From Pseudomonas serboccidentalis (GTDB taxonomy: Bacteria; Pseudomonadota; Gammaproteobacteria; Pseudomonadales; Pseudomonadaceae), in contig NZ_CP101655.1 of NCBI RefSeq assembly GCF_028830055.1, forward strand, positions 2,848,498 to 2,912,497: a stretch of 64,000 nucleotides of DNA. The letters run 5' to 3'. Of the stretch, positions 18,574 through 27,150 are shown piece after piece. The notes under the pieces are model-generated. The model did not search any database and was not told the DNA's origin. It worked only from the letters and a program-made list of their open reading frames with translations. A program made the translations under genes and the position numbers. Position 1 is the first letter of the stretch; every line of letters begins with the position of its first letter.

Positions 18574-19239
18574 TCAGGATTTGAGGTAGCCGTTTTGGGC
18601 CAGAAAGCTTTCAGTGATCGTGCCACCCGATGCAGGCTCTGCGGCCTTGTCACCCATAAGCAGGCGCTCCAGATAACGCGCCAGCAAGTCGACTTCCAGG
18701 TTCACCCGGCGGCCCGGCTTGTAGGACGCCATGATGGTTTCGCTCAGGGTGTGCGGAATGATCGTCAGCAGGAATTCGGCGCCATCGACCGCGTTCACGG
18801 TGAGGCTGGTGCCGTCGACAGTGATCGAGCCTTTATGGGCGATGTACTTGGCCAGCTCCTTCGGCGCGCGGATACGAAATTCCACGGCGCGAGCATTGTC
18901 GCTGCGCGAGACCACTTCGCCGACACCGTCGACGTGACCGCTGACCAAATGCCCGCCGAGACGGGTGGTCGGGGTCAGGGCCTTTTCCAGATTGACCGGG
19001 CTGCCGCTTTTCAGGTCATTCATGGCGGTGCAGTCAAGGGTTTCGCGGCTGACGTCGGCGGCGAAGCCGTTGCCCGGCAGTTCAACCGCCGTCAGGCACA
19101 CGCCGTTGACCGCGATGCTGTCGCCGAGTTTGACGTCGCTCAGGTCGAGCTTGCCGGTTTCGACGTGTACCCGCACATCACCGCCCTTGGGGGTCAGTGC
19201 ACGGATACTGCCGATGGATTCGATGATGCCGGTAAACAT
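18574..19239 (-). CDS. ribE: Riboflavin synthase alpha subunit
   Basis: A 221-residue enzyme (also called RibC) that dismutates two lumazines into riboflavin. It begins MFTGIIESIGSI, the family hallmark, and contains the duplicated barrel motifs DSIAVNGVCLTAVE and GSITVDGTSLTVNAVD. Gene order ribD-ribE-ribBA-ribH puts four riboflavin steps in one transcript unit on the minus strand. Confidence 0.96.
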   Translation of the reverse strand: MFTGIIESIGSIRALTPKGGDVRVHVETGKLDLSDVKLGDSIAVNGVCLTAVELPGNGFAADVSRETLDCTAMNDLKSGSPVNLEKALTPTTRLGGHLVSGHVDGVGEVVSRSDNARAVEFRIRAPKELAKYIAHKGSITVDGTSLTVNAVDGAEFLLTIIPHTLSETIMASYKPGRRVNLEVDLLARYLERLLMGDKAAEPASGGTITESFLAQNGYLKS

Positions 19240-19286
19240 GGGGTTCTCCTTGAGAACGAAGCCAGCGCTAAGGCGATGGCCGGGAA

Positions 19287-20420
19287 TTATACGCTCGCCG
19301 AAAGGACCGGCGTCGCAGTGACTCGCCAGTCATCGCCAACCGCGCGGATTTCAGTGATTTTCAGCTGCGCAGCATCCTTCATATAGGTCAGCGGCCAGTC
19401 CAGCAGCGGACGCGCCGTGGAGCCGAGGAACTTGCCGGCGATGAAGATCACGAACTCGTCGACCAGACCGAGCTGCGCAAACGCACCGGCCAGACGCGGG
19501 CCAGCCTCGACCAGCACTTCGTTGACGCCACGGTTGGCCAGTTCGATGAGCAACTGATGCAGATCGACCTGACCGTCATCACCCGGCACGATCAGGCATT
19601 CCGGGCCGTTGGCATATTGCTCTTCAACCGCCATGCAGGTGGCGACCAGCGCCGGCCCGGCCTTGAAGAACGGCGCATCCAGCGGCACCCGCAGGCGCCC
19701 GTCGATCAGCACCCGCAGCGGCGGACGGCTCATGGCCAGGGCAGTTTGCTCGGCATCCAGGCCCAACTCGTCGGCACGCACGGTCAGGCGAGCACCGTCG
19801 GCCAGCACGGTGTCGGCGCCGGTCAGCACCACACTGGCCTGCGCGCGCAGACGCTGCACGGCCGAACGGGCGGCCGGGCCGGTGATCCATTGGCTCTCGC
19901 CGCTTTCCATCGCTGTGCGACCGTCGAGACTCATCGCCAGCTTGACCCGCACGAACGGCAAGCCGTGCTCCATGCGTTTCAGAAAACCTTGATTGAGCTT
20001 GCGTGCCTCGGCTTCCAGCACGCCGCTTTGCGTGGCGATGCCGGCATCGGTCAGCCGCTGCAAACCACGCCCGGCCACCTGCGGGTTCGGATCGCGCATC
20101 GCGGCGACCACCCGGCCCACCCCGGCATTCACCAGCGCATCGGCGCACGGCGGCGTGCGGCCATGGTGGCTGCACGGCTCAAGGGTGACGTAAGCCGTCG
20201 CGCCCCGGGCCAGTTCACCGGCGGCGCGCAGGGCGTGGACTTCGGCGTGGGGTTCGCCGGCACGCTCGTGGAAGCCTTCGCCGACAATCTGCCCGTCGCG
20301 CACGATCACGCAGCCCACCCGAGGATTGGGGTGCGTGGTGTAGTGGCCCTTGCGCGCCAGCTCCAGCGCGCGCGCCATGAAATGCGCGTCGAGGATGGCC
20401 TGCTCGGCGGCGCTAGTCAT
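19287..20420 (-). CDS. ribD: Bifunctional riboflavin deaminase/reductase RibD
   Basis: A 377-residue protein. The N-terminal deaminase has the zinc site [15 protein letters not shown] and [19 protein letters not shown]. The C-terminal reductase has [20 protein letters not shown] and [14 protein letters not shown]. It performs the two middle steps of riboflavin synthesis. The start (ATG 20420) overlaps the nrdR stop. Confidence 0.96.
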   Translation of the reverse strand: MTSAAEQAILDAHFMARALELARKGHYTTHPNPRVGCVIVRDGQIVGEGFHERAGEPHAEVHALRAAGELARGATAYVTLEPCSHHGRTPPCADALVNAGVGRVVAAMRDPNPQVAGRGLQRLTDAGIATQSGVLEAEARKLNQGFLKRMEHGLPFVRVKLAMSLDGRTAMESGESQWITGPAARSAVQRLRAQASVVLTGADTVLADGARLTVRADELGLDAEQTALAMSRPPLRVLIDGRLRVPLDAPFFKAGPALVATCMAVEEQYANGPECLIVPGDDGQVDLHQLLIELANRGVNEVLVEAGPRLAGAFAQLGLVDEFVIFIAGKFLGSTARPLLDWPLTYMKDAAQLKITEIRAVGDDWRVTATPVLSASV

Positions 20421-20881
20421 TCTTTCACCGGTTCGCGGGCGAGGCGGTCGATCTCTTCGCGGAACTCGTTGAGGTCCTGAAAGCGCTTGTACACCGAAGC
20501 GAAGCGGATATAGGCGACCTCATCGAGCTTTTGCAGTTCGGCCATCACCAGTTCGCCGACCACGAGAGATTTGACCTCGCGCTCGCCGGTGGCGCGCAGC
20601 TTGTGCTTGATGTGGACCAGAGAGGATTCGAGGCGCTCGACGCTCACCGGACGTTTCTCCAGGGCGCGTTGCATGCCGGCGCGGAGTTTTTCTTCGTCGA
20701 ACGGTTGGCGGCTGCCGTCGGTTTTGATCAGGCGCGGCAACACCAGTTCGGCCGTCTCGAACGTCGTGAAACGTTCGCCGCAGGCCAGGCATTCACGCCG
20801 GCGGCGCACCTGTTCGCCCTCGGCGACCAGACGCGAGTCAATGACCTTGGTGTCGTTGGCACCGCAGAAGGGACAGTGCAT
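20417..20881 (-). CDS. nrdR: Transcriptional repressor NrdR
   Basis: A 154-residue repressor of ribonucleotide reductase genes. ATG 20881 gives [17 protein letters not shown], the first half of the zinc ribbon; [12 protein letters not shown] is the second. The ATP-cone domain follows ([20 protein letters not shown]). It senses ATP/dATP. It is coupled to ribD by ATGA, an arrangement common in proteobacteria. Divergent from the lipoprotein gene at 21009. Confidence 0.96.
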   Translation of the reverse strand: MHCPFCGANDTKVIDSRLVAEGEQVRRRRECLACGERFTTFETAELVLPRLIKTDGSRQPFDEEKLRAGMQRALEKRPVSVERLESSLVHIKHKLRATGEREVKSLVVGELVMAELQKLDEVAYIRFASVYKRFQDLNEFREEIDRLAREPVKE

Positions 20882-21008
20882 GGTGGCTGGCAACAAAAAA
20901 AGGGAGGGCCATGGTAGCGCATCCCGGTGGCAAGACAAGCCATAGGGTTTGCGGTATACAGACTGCCATGATCGTTTGATCCATGGATTTCATTTTCTGG
21001 AGCTGCCA

Positions 21009-21473
21009 ATGCCGCTACGACCGCTCGTTTTGCTCAGTCTTTTCGCCCTGCTGGTGGCCTGCGGCAGCGACAAGCCCAAGCCGCAACCGCCGACACCAGG
21101 GCCTGCGCCGCAACAGGCGCAGAAAAAAGCCCGGGAGGCCGCCGACCTGGGCCCGCTGCCAGCCTATCAACGTGAACTGAGCGGCACTTTGCAAGGTGTA
21201 CCGACCGGTGCCGAAGTCGAACTGGCGCTGCTGGTAATCGACGAAAAGTCGCGTCCGCAGCAATTGCTCGCCAGTTCCAGCCTGATCGGTAACAACCAGA
21301 CCCTGCCGTTTCGCCTGCGCTTCAACCCCGAGGCATTTCCGGCCGGCGCGCGAGTTGAGTTGCGCGGACGTGCCACGCAGTCGGGCCAGTTGATCCTGCA
21401 CCTGCCGTCACAAACCATCACCCAGCCGACCACACAGGCGCTGGGCCAGCTGCAATTTGTCAAAGCACCATGA
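21009..21473 (+). CDS. YbaY-type lipoprotein
   Basis: A 154-residue lipoprotein. ATG 21009 follows GGAG by seven bases. A signal sequence ends in the lipobox LLVACGS, giving an acylated Cys, then a Pro-rich linker (KPKPQPPTPGPAPQQ). The rest (LSGTLQGVPTGAEVELALLV, LPFRLRFNPEAFPAGARVEL) matches the YbaY/YscW pilotin-like beta sandwich family. Function unknown. Its stop overlaps the next ATG, so it is co-translated with the methyltransferase. Confidence 0.85.
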   Translation: MPLRPLVLLSLFALLVACGSDKPKPQPPTPGPAPQQAQKKAREAADLGPLPAYQRELSGTLQGVPTGAEVELALLVIDEKSRPQQLLASSSLIGNNQTLPFRLRFNPEAFPAGARVELRGRATQSGQLILHLPSQTITQPTTQALGQLQFVKAP

Positions 21474-22126
21474 CGGCACCGCTCGACCTGCAACAGGCGT
21501 TAGGTGAATTGCTCGGTGATGCGCGGCTCAAGGCCTGTGCATTGCCGGGCACCGATTTGCAGCTGTGGCTGATCGACGGCGACAACATGCACCGTGAGTT
21601 CAGCCCCGACGAAACCCGCCGCATCCTCCATGAGCCGCCGTATTGGAGCTTCTGCTGGGCCAGCGGTCTGGCGGTGGCGCGTTATCTGGCCGAATTCCCG
21701 GAATGGGTGCGCGGCAAGCGGGTGCTGGATTTCGGCGCGGGTTCAGGCATTGCCGGGATTGCCGCGGTGAAGGCTGGTGCGCTGGAGGTGGTGGCCTGTG
21801 ATCTCGATCCACTGGCGATTGCCGCGTGCCAGGCCAATGCCCGGCTCAACAAGGTGCAAATGAGTTATTCGACGGACTTCTTCGCCGAGGCCGATCGCTT
21901 CGATCTGATCCTGGTGGCGGACGTGCTGTACGACCGCGAGAACCTGCCGCTGCTCGATGCGTTCCTCAGCCGTGGCCGTGAAGCGCTGGTGGCGGATTCG
22001 CGGGTTCGGGATTTTCGTCATCCATTGTACGAGCGGATCGAAATGCTCGAGGCGATGACCTTGCCGGATCTGGCGGAGCCGGAAGAGTTTCGGCATGTGA
22101 GCCTGTATCACGCGCGGCGTAATTGA
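21470..22126 (+). CDS. Class I SAM-dependent methyltransferase
   Basis: A 218-residue enzyme. The SAM-binding motif I is VLDFGAGSGIAGIAAVKAGA, motif II the acidic ACDLDPLAI, and motif IV LILVADVLYD. WSFCWASGLAVARYL ahead of motif I and the DVLYD segment resemble the ETFB/protein-lysine methyltransferase group (METTL20-like); the substrate is an inference. A 4-bp overlap couples it to the lipoprotein gene. Confidence 0.85.
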   Translation: MTAPLDLQQALGELLGDARLKACALPGTDLQLWLIDGDNMHREFSPDETRRILHEPPYWSFCWASGLAVARYLAEFPEWVRGKRVLDFGAGSGIAGIAAVKAGALEVVACDLDPLAIAACQANARLNKVQMSYSTDFFAEADRFDLILVADVLYDRENLPLLDAFLSRGREALVADSRVRDFRHPLYERIEMLEAMTLPDLAEPEEFRHVSLYHARRN

Positions 22127-22132
22127 AATGCT

Positions 22133-22182
22133 TAAAAGATCGCAGCCTTCGGCAGCTCCTACAGTGGGAATGCGATCTTTTG
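22133..22182. repeat. Single REP unit, family A (copy 4)
   Basis: One unit, AAAAGATCGCAGCCTTCGGC to CTACAG (22135-22164), then a stray TGCGATCTTTTG, apparently a collapsed REPIN. It lies in the 102-bp gap before the thioredoxin gene. Confidence 0.8.
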
Positions 22183-22228
22183 CGCCACCCCTTATAGTGC
22201 GTTCATTGACGCTTAAAAGAGATCCCCC

Positions 22229-23101
22229 ATGAGTCAGCAAACGCCGTACATCTTCGACGCCACGACTGCCGATTTCGACCAGTCGGTGATCGAGGCTTCC
22301 TTCAACAAACCGGTGCTGGTGGATTTCTGGGCCGAGTGGTGTGCACCGTGCAAGGCGCTGATGCCGATGCTGCAGGGCATTGCCGAGAGCTATCAGGGCG
22401 AACTGCTGCTGGCCAAGGTCAACTGCGACATCGAGCAGGACATCGTTGCCCGCTTCGGCATTCGCAGCCTGCCGACCGTAGTGCTGTTCAAGGACGGTCA
22501 ACCGGTCGACGGTTTTGCCGGTGCGCAGCCGGAATCCGCCGTGCGTGCCCTGCTCGAACCGCATGTGCAGATGCCGCCGCCAGCCGCCTCCGATCCGTTC
22601 GAACAGGCTCAGGCGCTGTTCGATGAAGGGCGTTTCGCCGATGCCGAAGCGGCTCTGGTGGTGATGCTCACCGAAGACAACAGCAACGCCAAGGCGCTGA
22701 TTCTCTACGCCCGCTGCCTGACCGAGCGCGGCGAGTTGGGCGAAGCGCAAACCGTACTCGACGCGGTCAAGAGCGATGAGCACAAGGCTGCATTGGCCGG
22801 GGCCAAGGCGCAGATCAAGTTCCTCGGTCTGGCCCGTGACTTGCCGGATGCTGCCGACCTCAAGGCGCGTCTTGCACAGAATCCACAGGACGACGAGGCG
22901 GTGTATCAACTGGCGATCCAGCAACTGGCGCGTCAGCAATACGAGGCGGCGCTGGAGGCCTTGCTCAAGCTGTTCATCCGCAATCGCAGCTACGGCGAAG
23001 GTCTGCCGCACAAGACCCTGCTGCAAGTGTTCGAACTGCTGGGCAACGATCACCCGTTGGTAACCGCTTACCGCCGTAAGGTGTTCGCCGCGCTTTATTA
23101 A
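22229..23101 (+). CDS. cnoX: Thioredoxin-TPR chaperone CnoX/YbbN-type
   Basis: A 290-residue protein: a thioredoxin domain (residues 1-110) with active site WCAPC (Cys38, Cys41), then a tetratricopeptide region (AQALFDEGRFADAEAALVVM, YQLAIQQLARQQYEAALEAL). This domain order defines the YbbN/CnoX family, which protects proteins under oxidative stress and hands clients to GroEL or DnaK. E. coli YbbN lacks the CxxC pair; here it is present, so this copy could also carry out redox reactions. Alone in its transcription unit, with REP units on both sides. Confidence 0.9.
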   Translation: MSQQTPYIFDATTADFDQSVIEASFNKPVLVDFWAEWCAPCKALMPMLQGIAESYQGELLLAKVNCDIEQDIVARFGIRSLPTVVLFKDGQPVDGFAGAQPESAVRALLEPHVQMPPPAASDPFEQAQALFDEGRFADAEAALVVMLTEDNSNAKALILYARCLTERGELGEAQTVLDAVKSDEHKAALAGAKAQIKFLGLARDLPDAADLKARLAQNPQDDEAVYQLAIQQLARQQYEAALEALLKLFIRNRSYGEGLPHKTLLQVFELLGNDHPLVTAYRRKVFAALY

Positions 23102-23102
23102 G

Positions 23103-23208
23103 ATCAAAAGATCGCAGCCTGCGGCAGCTCCTACAGGTTCAGTGTTCATCCGTAAAACGGGTGACGCATCGACTCATATAGGAGCTGCCGCAGGCTGCGA
23201 TCTTTTGC
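23103..23208. repeat. REPIN, family A (copy 5)
   Basis: Inverted pair with outward-facing ends: AAAGATCGCAGCCTGCGGC first, then ATAGGAGCTGCCGCAGGC and GCGATCTTTTG. The stem uses CTGCGGC/GCCGCAG instead of the usual CCTTCGG/CCGAAGG on both arms, a compensatory change that argues for selection on pairing. Between convergent genes. Confidence 0.9.
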
Positions 23209-23211
23209 GGC

Positions 23212-23571
23212 TCACTCGACCCAGCTGTAGAGCGGCGTATCCCCGCTGCTCACCACTTTCACCTGCGAACTGTGGCGCAAGCGCACCAGCAGCCGTTTGC
23301 CCGCCGCCGCGCTGCCGGTCAAACCCTCAAGCTGCTCCAGCAGGTCCGGCCCGCTGAGCTTTCCGGCCTTGCGCAACAGGTCCTGCGCGACTTGCCACAC
23401 TGCATCGTCCTGATTCTGCGGTTTCGCTGTTGGCGTCAGCGATGCCGCTGGCGACTGCTCGCTCTGCGACTGCGCCCCCAGCGCTGCGCCGAGCTTCGCC
23501 CAATCGCTGTCATCCAGCTCCACCGTCAAATCCACCGGCATCGCGCCAACGGTTCCGCGTATCCGCAACAT
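23212..23571 (-). CDS. Conserved hypothetical protein, 119 residues
   Basis: ATG 23571 is preceded by GGAG eight bases upstream. The N-terminus reads MLRIRGTVGAMPVDLTVELDDSDWAKLGA, followed by a Ser/Gln/Pro linker and a C-terminal helical domain (VWQVAQDLLRKAGKLSGPDLLEQLEGL, VRLRHSSQVKVV). I recognise no family. It is divergent from the zinc operon, and the Zur-like box lies in the shared 135-bp gap, so it may belong to the zinc regulon. Confidence 0.75.
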   Translation of the reverse strand: MLRIRGTVGAMPVDLTVELDDSDWAKLGAALGAQSQSEQSPAASLTPTAKPQNQDDAVWQVAQDLLRKAGKLSGPDLLEQLEGLTGSAAAGKRLLVRLRHSSQVKVVSSGDTPLYSWVE

Positions 23572-23657
23572 CTGCTTTGCTCCTGCACTTTTCTGACCTG
23601 CATGCTCCCACGGGACTTGTGCAACGCCAAGCAGGCGGGCAAACTCTGCGCACTTTC

Positions 23658-23675
23658 GTTATAAGATTACATAAC
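23658..23675. promoter_or_regulatory. Zur-box-like operator
   Basis: GTTATAAGATTACATAAC, an imperfect palindrome with perfect 5-bp ends (GTTAT/ATAAC), lies 31 bp ahead of the His-rich protein gene. It resembles Zur sites (core GTTAT...ATAAC). The downstream genes belong to a family known to be zinc-repressed, which supports the call; binding is inferred. Confidence 0.6.
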
Positions 23676-23706
23676 AAACTCTTCACTTTACTTTCCGGAG
23701 ACCGCC

Positions 23707-24309
23707 ATGCGTCGTCTGCTGCTCGCTTTGCCGTTTGCCCTGTTGCCGCTGGCCATCGCCCACGCCGCCGATGAACACGATCATGACCACGAGCACGGCA
23801 GCCTCGGCGCCCATGAACATGGTGTCGGTCGCCTGAACGCCGCACTCGACGGCCAGACTCTGGAGCTGGAACTGGAAAGCCCGGCGATGAACCTGGTCGG
23901 CTTCGAACACGCTGCCACCACCGACGCCGACAAGGCCAAGGTCGTGGCCGCTCGCACGAAACTGGAAAACCCGCTGGCACTGTTCAACCTGCCGGCCGCA
24001 GCCGGTTGCAAAGTGGCCAGCCAGGAACTGGAAAGCCCGCTGTTCGGCGACAAGCCGGATGCTGACGAGCATGACGATGATGATCACGACGAAGATGCCA
24101 AGGGCGGTGAAGCGCATCACCACGATCACAGCGAAATCCACGCGCACTATCAATTCAGCTGCGCGACCCCGGGTGCGCTGAAGACCCTCGACCTCGCGAA
24201 CATTTTCAAGACCTTCCCGGCGACCCAGAAAATTCAGGTACAACTGATCAGCGCCAGTGGCCAGCAAGGTACCGAAGTGACGGCCAAGGCCGCTGCCCTG
24301 AAATTCTGA
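23707..24309 (+). CDS. DUF2796 His-rich periplasmic zinc-binding protein (ZrgA-like)
   Basis: A 200-residue protein starting at ATG 23707 with CGGAG upstream. Signal peptide MRRLLLALPFALLPLAIAHA, then two His/Asp clusters: DEHDHDHEHG (22-31) and DADEHDDDDHDEDAKGGEAHH later, both suited to zinc. GAHEHGVGRLNAALDG and ELESPAMNLVGFEH match DUF2796. Relatives (the P. aeruginosa PA4063-PA4066 set, Vibrio ZrgA) act in zinc acquisition. First gene of the operon behind a Zur-like box. Confidence 0.9.
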   Translation: MRRLLLALPFALLPLAIAHAADEHDHDHEHGSLGAHEHGVGRLNAALDGQTLELELESPAMNLVGFEHAATTDADKAKVVAARTKLENPLALFNLPAAAGCKVASQELESPLFGDKPDADEHDDDDHDEDAKGGEAHHHDHSEIHAHYQFSCATPGALKTLDLANIFKTFPATQKIQVQLISASGQQGTEVTAKAAALKF

Positions 24310-24324
24310 TTGTCTGAAAAATCT

Positions 24325-24416
24325 CCTGTAGGAGCTGCCGAAGGCTGCGATCTTTTGATCCTGATCTTTTTAGAAGCAAGATCAAAAGATCGCAGCCTTC
24401 GGCAGCTCCTACAGGG
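24325..24416. repeat. REPIN, family A (copy 6), inside the zinc operon
   Basis: Inverted units CCTGTAGGAGCTGCCGAAGG and its complement ending at 24416, with a short TGATCCTGATC-type spacer. It lies between the binding-protein gene and the ABC ATPase gene, leaving 29 bp to the next start, so transcription must pass through it. Confidence 0.92.
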
Positions 24417-24445
24417 GTTCTGTGTACAACCATGAAACTGGTGCC

Positions 24446-25156
24446 ATGACCCAAGCACTCATCGAACTGTCCGACCTGGGCTTTAACTGGCCCGGTCACC
24501 CGCCGCTGCTGGACATCCCGGCGTTTCGCCTGGAGCCGGGCGAAACCCTGTTCCTCAAAGGCCCCAGCGGCAGTGGCAAGACCACCCTGCTCGGCCTGCT
24601 CGGCGGCGTGCAGAAACCCGGACGCGGCAGCATTCGCCTGCTCGGCCAGGAACTGACCGAACTGGGTGCCGGCGCCCGCGACCGCTTTCGTGTCGATCAC
24701 ACCGGCTACATCTTTCAGCAGTTCAACCTGCTGCCGTTTCTCTCGGTACGCGAGAACGTCGAGTTGCCCTGCCACTTCTCCAAACTGCGTGCCGAACGGG
24801 CGAAACAGCGCCACGGCAGCGTTGATCAAGCCGCCGCCACCCTCCTCGCGCACTTGGGTTTGAAGGATGAAAGCATCCTCAGCCGTCGCGCAGATTCGTT
24901 GTCGATCGGCCAGCAACAGCGTGTTGCTGCCGCCCGCGCCTTGATCGGCCAACCGGAACTGGTGATCGCCGACGAGCCGACCTCGGCGCTGGATTACGAC
25001 GCCCGGGAAAACTTCATTCGCCTGTTGTTCGCCGAATGCCGCGAGGCCGGATCGAGCCTGTTGTTCGTCAGCCACGACCAGAGCCTTGCGCCGCTGTTCG
25101 ACCGTCATCTGTCCCTGGCCGAGCTCAATCGCGCCGCCACGTCTGCCGAGGTCTGA
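24446..25156 (+). CDS. ABC transporter ATP-binding protein of the zinc operon
   Basis: A 236-residue ATPase. ATG 24446 is used; an in-frame GTG at 24422 lies just after the REPIN. Walker A GPSGSGKTT, Q-loop FQQFNLLP, signature LSIGQQQR (a variant of LSGGQ) and Walker B LVIADEP with SALD are all visible. The protein belongs to the LolD/MacB group that pairs with FtsX-like permeases. The following gene is its partner. Its start overlaps the stop of a tiny ORF (ATG 24432 to TGA 24449), which may couple translation. Confidence 0.9.
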   Translation: MTQALIELSDLGFNWPGHPPLLDIPAFRLEPGETLFLKGPSGSGKTTLLGLLGGVQKPGRGSIRLLGQELTELGAGARDRFRVDHTGYIFQQFNLLPFLSVRENVELPCHFSKLRAERAKQRHGSVDQAAATLLAHLGLKDESILSRRADSLSIGQQQRVAAARALIGQPELVIADEPTSALDYDARENFIRLLFAECREAGSSLLFVSHDQSLAPLFDRHLSLAELNRAATSAEV

Positions 25157-25157
25157 G

Positions 25158-26423
25158 ATGTATCTGTTTCGTCTGGCCATGGCCAGCCTGGCCAACCGCC
25201 GTTTCACCGCCCTGCTCACCGCGTTCGCCATTGCCCTGTCGGTGTGCCTGCTGCTCGCCGTCGAGCGCGTACGCACCGAGGCCAAAGCCAGTTTCGCCAG
25301 CACCATCAGCGGCACCGACCTGATCGTCGGCGCCCGCTCCGGTTCGGTGAACCTGCTGCTGTACTCGGTGTTCCGCATCGGCAACGCGACCAACAACATC
25401 CGCTGGGACAGCTTCGAACACTTCGCCAGCAACCCGAAAGTGAAGTGGGCGATCCCGATGTCCCTCGGCGACTCGCATCGCGGCTACCGGGTGATGGGCA
25501 CCACCGAGGCGTATTTCGAGCATTACCAGTACGGCCGCCAGCAGCATCTGGAACTGGCCGATGGCCGGGCGTTTGCCACCGACCCGTTCGAAGTGGTGCT
25601 CGGCGCCGAAGTGGCCGATGCGCTGCACTACAAGCTCGGCGACAAACTGGTGCTGGCCCATGGCGTGGCGGCGATCAGTCTGGTCAAACACGATGACAAA
25701 CCGTTCACCGTGGTCGGCATTCTCAAGCGCACCGGTACGCCGGTAGACCGCACGCTGCACATCAGCCTCGGCGGCATGGAAGCGATTCACATCGACTGGC
25801 ACAACGGCGTGCCGGCCCGGGGCAATGGGCGGATCAGTGCCGATCAGGCGCGCAACATGGACCTGACGCCACAGGCGATCACCGCGTTCATGCTCGGCCT
25901 CAACAGCAAGATTTCCACCTTCGCCCTGCAACGCGAAATCAACGAATACCGTGGCGAACCGATGCTGGCAATCCTCCCGGGCGTGGCCTTGCAAGAGTTG
26001 TGGAGCCTGATGAGCACCGCTGAAAAAGCGCTGTTCGTGGTCTCTCTGTTCGTGGTGCTGACCGGGTTGATCGGCATGCTCACGGCGATTCTCACCAGCC
26101 TCAACGAGCGTCGCCGGGAGATGGCAATTCTGCGCTCGGTCGGTGCGCGGCCGTGGCACATCGCAAGCCTGCTGGTGCTGGAAGCCTTCGCCCTGGCGTT
26201 GACCGGGGTGATCGCCGGGCTGGCGTTGCTGTACATCGGCATCGCCGCCGCGCAGGGTTATGTGCAAGCCAATTACGGGCTGTATCTGCCGCTGGCATGG
26301 CCGAGCGAGTATGAATGGACGCTGCTCGGTGGCATTCTGGCAGCCGCGCTGCTGATGGGCAGCGTGCCGGCCTGGCGCGCGTATCGCCAATCATTGGCCG
26401 ATGGCCTGTCGATCCGTTTATGA
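25158..26423 (+). CDS. FtsX/MacB-type ABC permease of the zinc operon
   Basis: A 421-residue membrane protein. One helix near the N-terminus (FTALLTAFAIALSVCLLLAV), a periplasmic domain (residues ~40-270), then three C-terminal helices (ALFVVSLFVVLTGLIGMLTA and two more), the FtsX layout. LNERRREMAILRSVGARPW is the cytoplasmic coupling motif. Such pumps are mechanotransmitters rather than classic channels, so a role in metal delivery or extraction from a periplasmic or membrane carrier is inferred. It starts one base after the ATPase stop. Confidence 0.9.
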   Translation: MYLFRLAMASLANRRFTALLTAFAIALSVCLLLAVERVRTEAKASFASTISGTDLIVGARSGSVNLLLYSVFRIGNATNNIRWDSFEHFASNPKVKWAIPMSLGDSHRGYRVMGTTEAYFEHYQYGRQQHLELADGRAFATDPFEVVLGAEVADALHYKLGDKLVLAHGVAAISLVKHDDKPFTVVGILKRTGTPVDRTLHISLGGMEAIHIDWHNGVPARGNGRISADQARNMDLTPQAITAFMLGLNSKISTFALQREINEYRGEPMLAILPGVALQELWSLMSTAEKALFVVSLFVVLTGLIGMLTAILTSLNERRREMAILRSVGARPWHIASLLVLEAFALALTGVIAGLALLYIGIAAAQGYVQANYGLYLPLAWPSEYEWTLLGGILAAALLMGSVPAWRAYRQSLADGLSIRL

Positions 26424-26434
26424 GGATGTTCACC

Positions 26435-26953
26435 ATGCCCCGCGCCGTGCTTGCGCTGCTGTTGCTGGTTGCCCTGCCCGTGTGGGCAGCGGCGCCGAAA
26501 GACCTGACCTGGTCGGAGATGATCCCGCCGGACGCTGCGCCGGAAGTGCCGAACATGACGCCGTTGCACGACCTGTCGAAGATGGGCGACGCGCTCTCGG
26601 CCGAGTCCGCGCCGGCCGCCAAGCAGGACATGCCCAACGCGCCGGTGGTGCAGAGCCTCGACGGCCAGAACATTCGCCTGCCGGGGTACATCGTGCCGCT
26701 GGAAGTCAACGAAGAGGGGCGCACCACGGACTTCCTGCTGGTGCCGTACTTCGGCGCCTGCATCCACGTACCGCCACCGCCGTCGAACCAGATCGTGCAT
26801 GTGAAAAGCGAGCTGGGCGTGAAGCTCGACGAGCTGTATCAGCCGTACTGGGTCGAGGGACCGTTACAGGTCAAGGCGTCCACCAGCGAACTGGCCGATG
26901 CCGGGTATCAGATGGCGGCGGACAAGATCTATGTGTATGAGCTGCCGGAATAA
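26435..26953 (+). CDS. DUF3299 periplasmic protein of the zinc operon
   Basis: A 172-residue protein. I chose ATG 26435 (GAGG eight bases ahead, proper signal peptide VLALLLLVALPVWA); ATG 26420 overlaps the permease stop and is an alternative. The core GQNIRLPGYIVPLEVNEEGR and LLVPYFGACIHVPPPP identify DUF3299; the Cys-His pair in GACIHVP could bind metal. Last gene of the four-gene cluster, consistent with PA4066-type members. Exact role unknown. Confidence 0.88.
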   Translation: MPRAVLALLLLVALPVWAAAPKDLTWSEMIPPDAAPEVPNMTPLHDLSKMGDALSAESAPAAKQDMPNAPVVQSLDGQNIRLPGYIVPLEVNEEGRTTDFLLVPYFGACIHVPPPPSNQIVHVKSELGVKLDELYQPYWVEGPLQVKASTSELADAGYQMAADKIYVYELPE

Positions 26954-26971
26954 TTCCCGGCAGTTTTTAAA

Positions 26972-27053
26972 GTCAAAAGATCGCAGCCTTCGGCAGCGCC
27001 TACAGGGGGATCGCATTTCAACTGTAGGCGCTGCCGAAGGCTGCGATCTTTTG
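26972..27053. repeat. REPIN, family A (copy 7)
   Basis: Inverted pair with CAGCGCC/GGCGCTG in place of CAGCTCC/GGAGCTG on both arms, a paired substitution that keeps the stem intact. Between the zinc operon and oprG; probably the 3' end of the zinc mRNA. Confidence 0.9.
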
Positions 27054-27070
27054 GGGCCATCACTGTTTCA

Positions 27071-27084
27071 TTGAGCTGAGTCAA
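27071..27084. promoter_or_regulatory. ANR/FNR-like box of oprG
   Basis: TTGAGCTGAGTCAA fits TTGA-N6-TCAA of the ANR/FNR consensus with G/G instead of T/A at the inner positions. A -10-like TACCAT lies at 27107-27112, which puts the centre of the box 41.5 bp before the expected start point (~27119), the class II activator position. OprG in P. aeruginosa is known to be induced anaerobically. Confidence 0.6.
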
Positions 27085-27150
27085 CAGACCGTATCAGTCG
27101 GCTTCGTACCATAGGACATCAGACATCTTTAACGTCCTTCTGGAGCTCCC

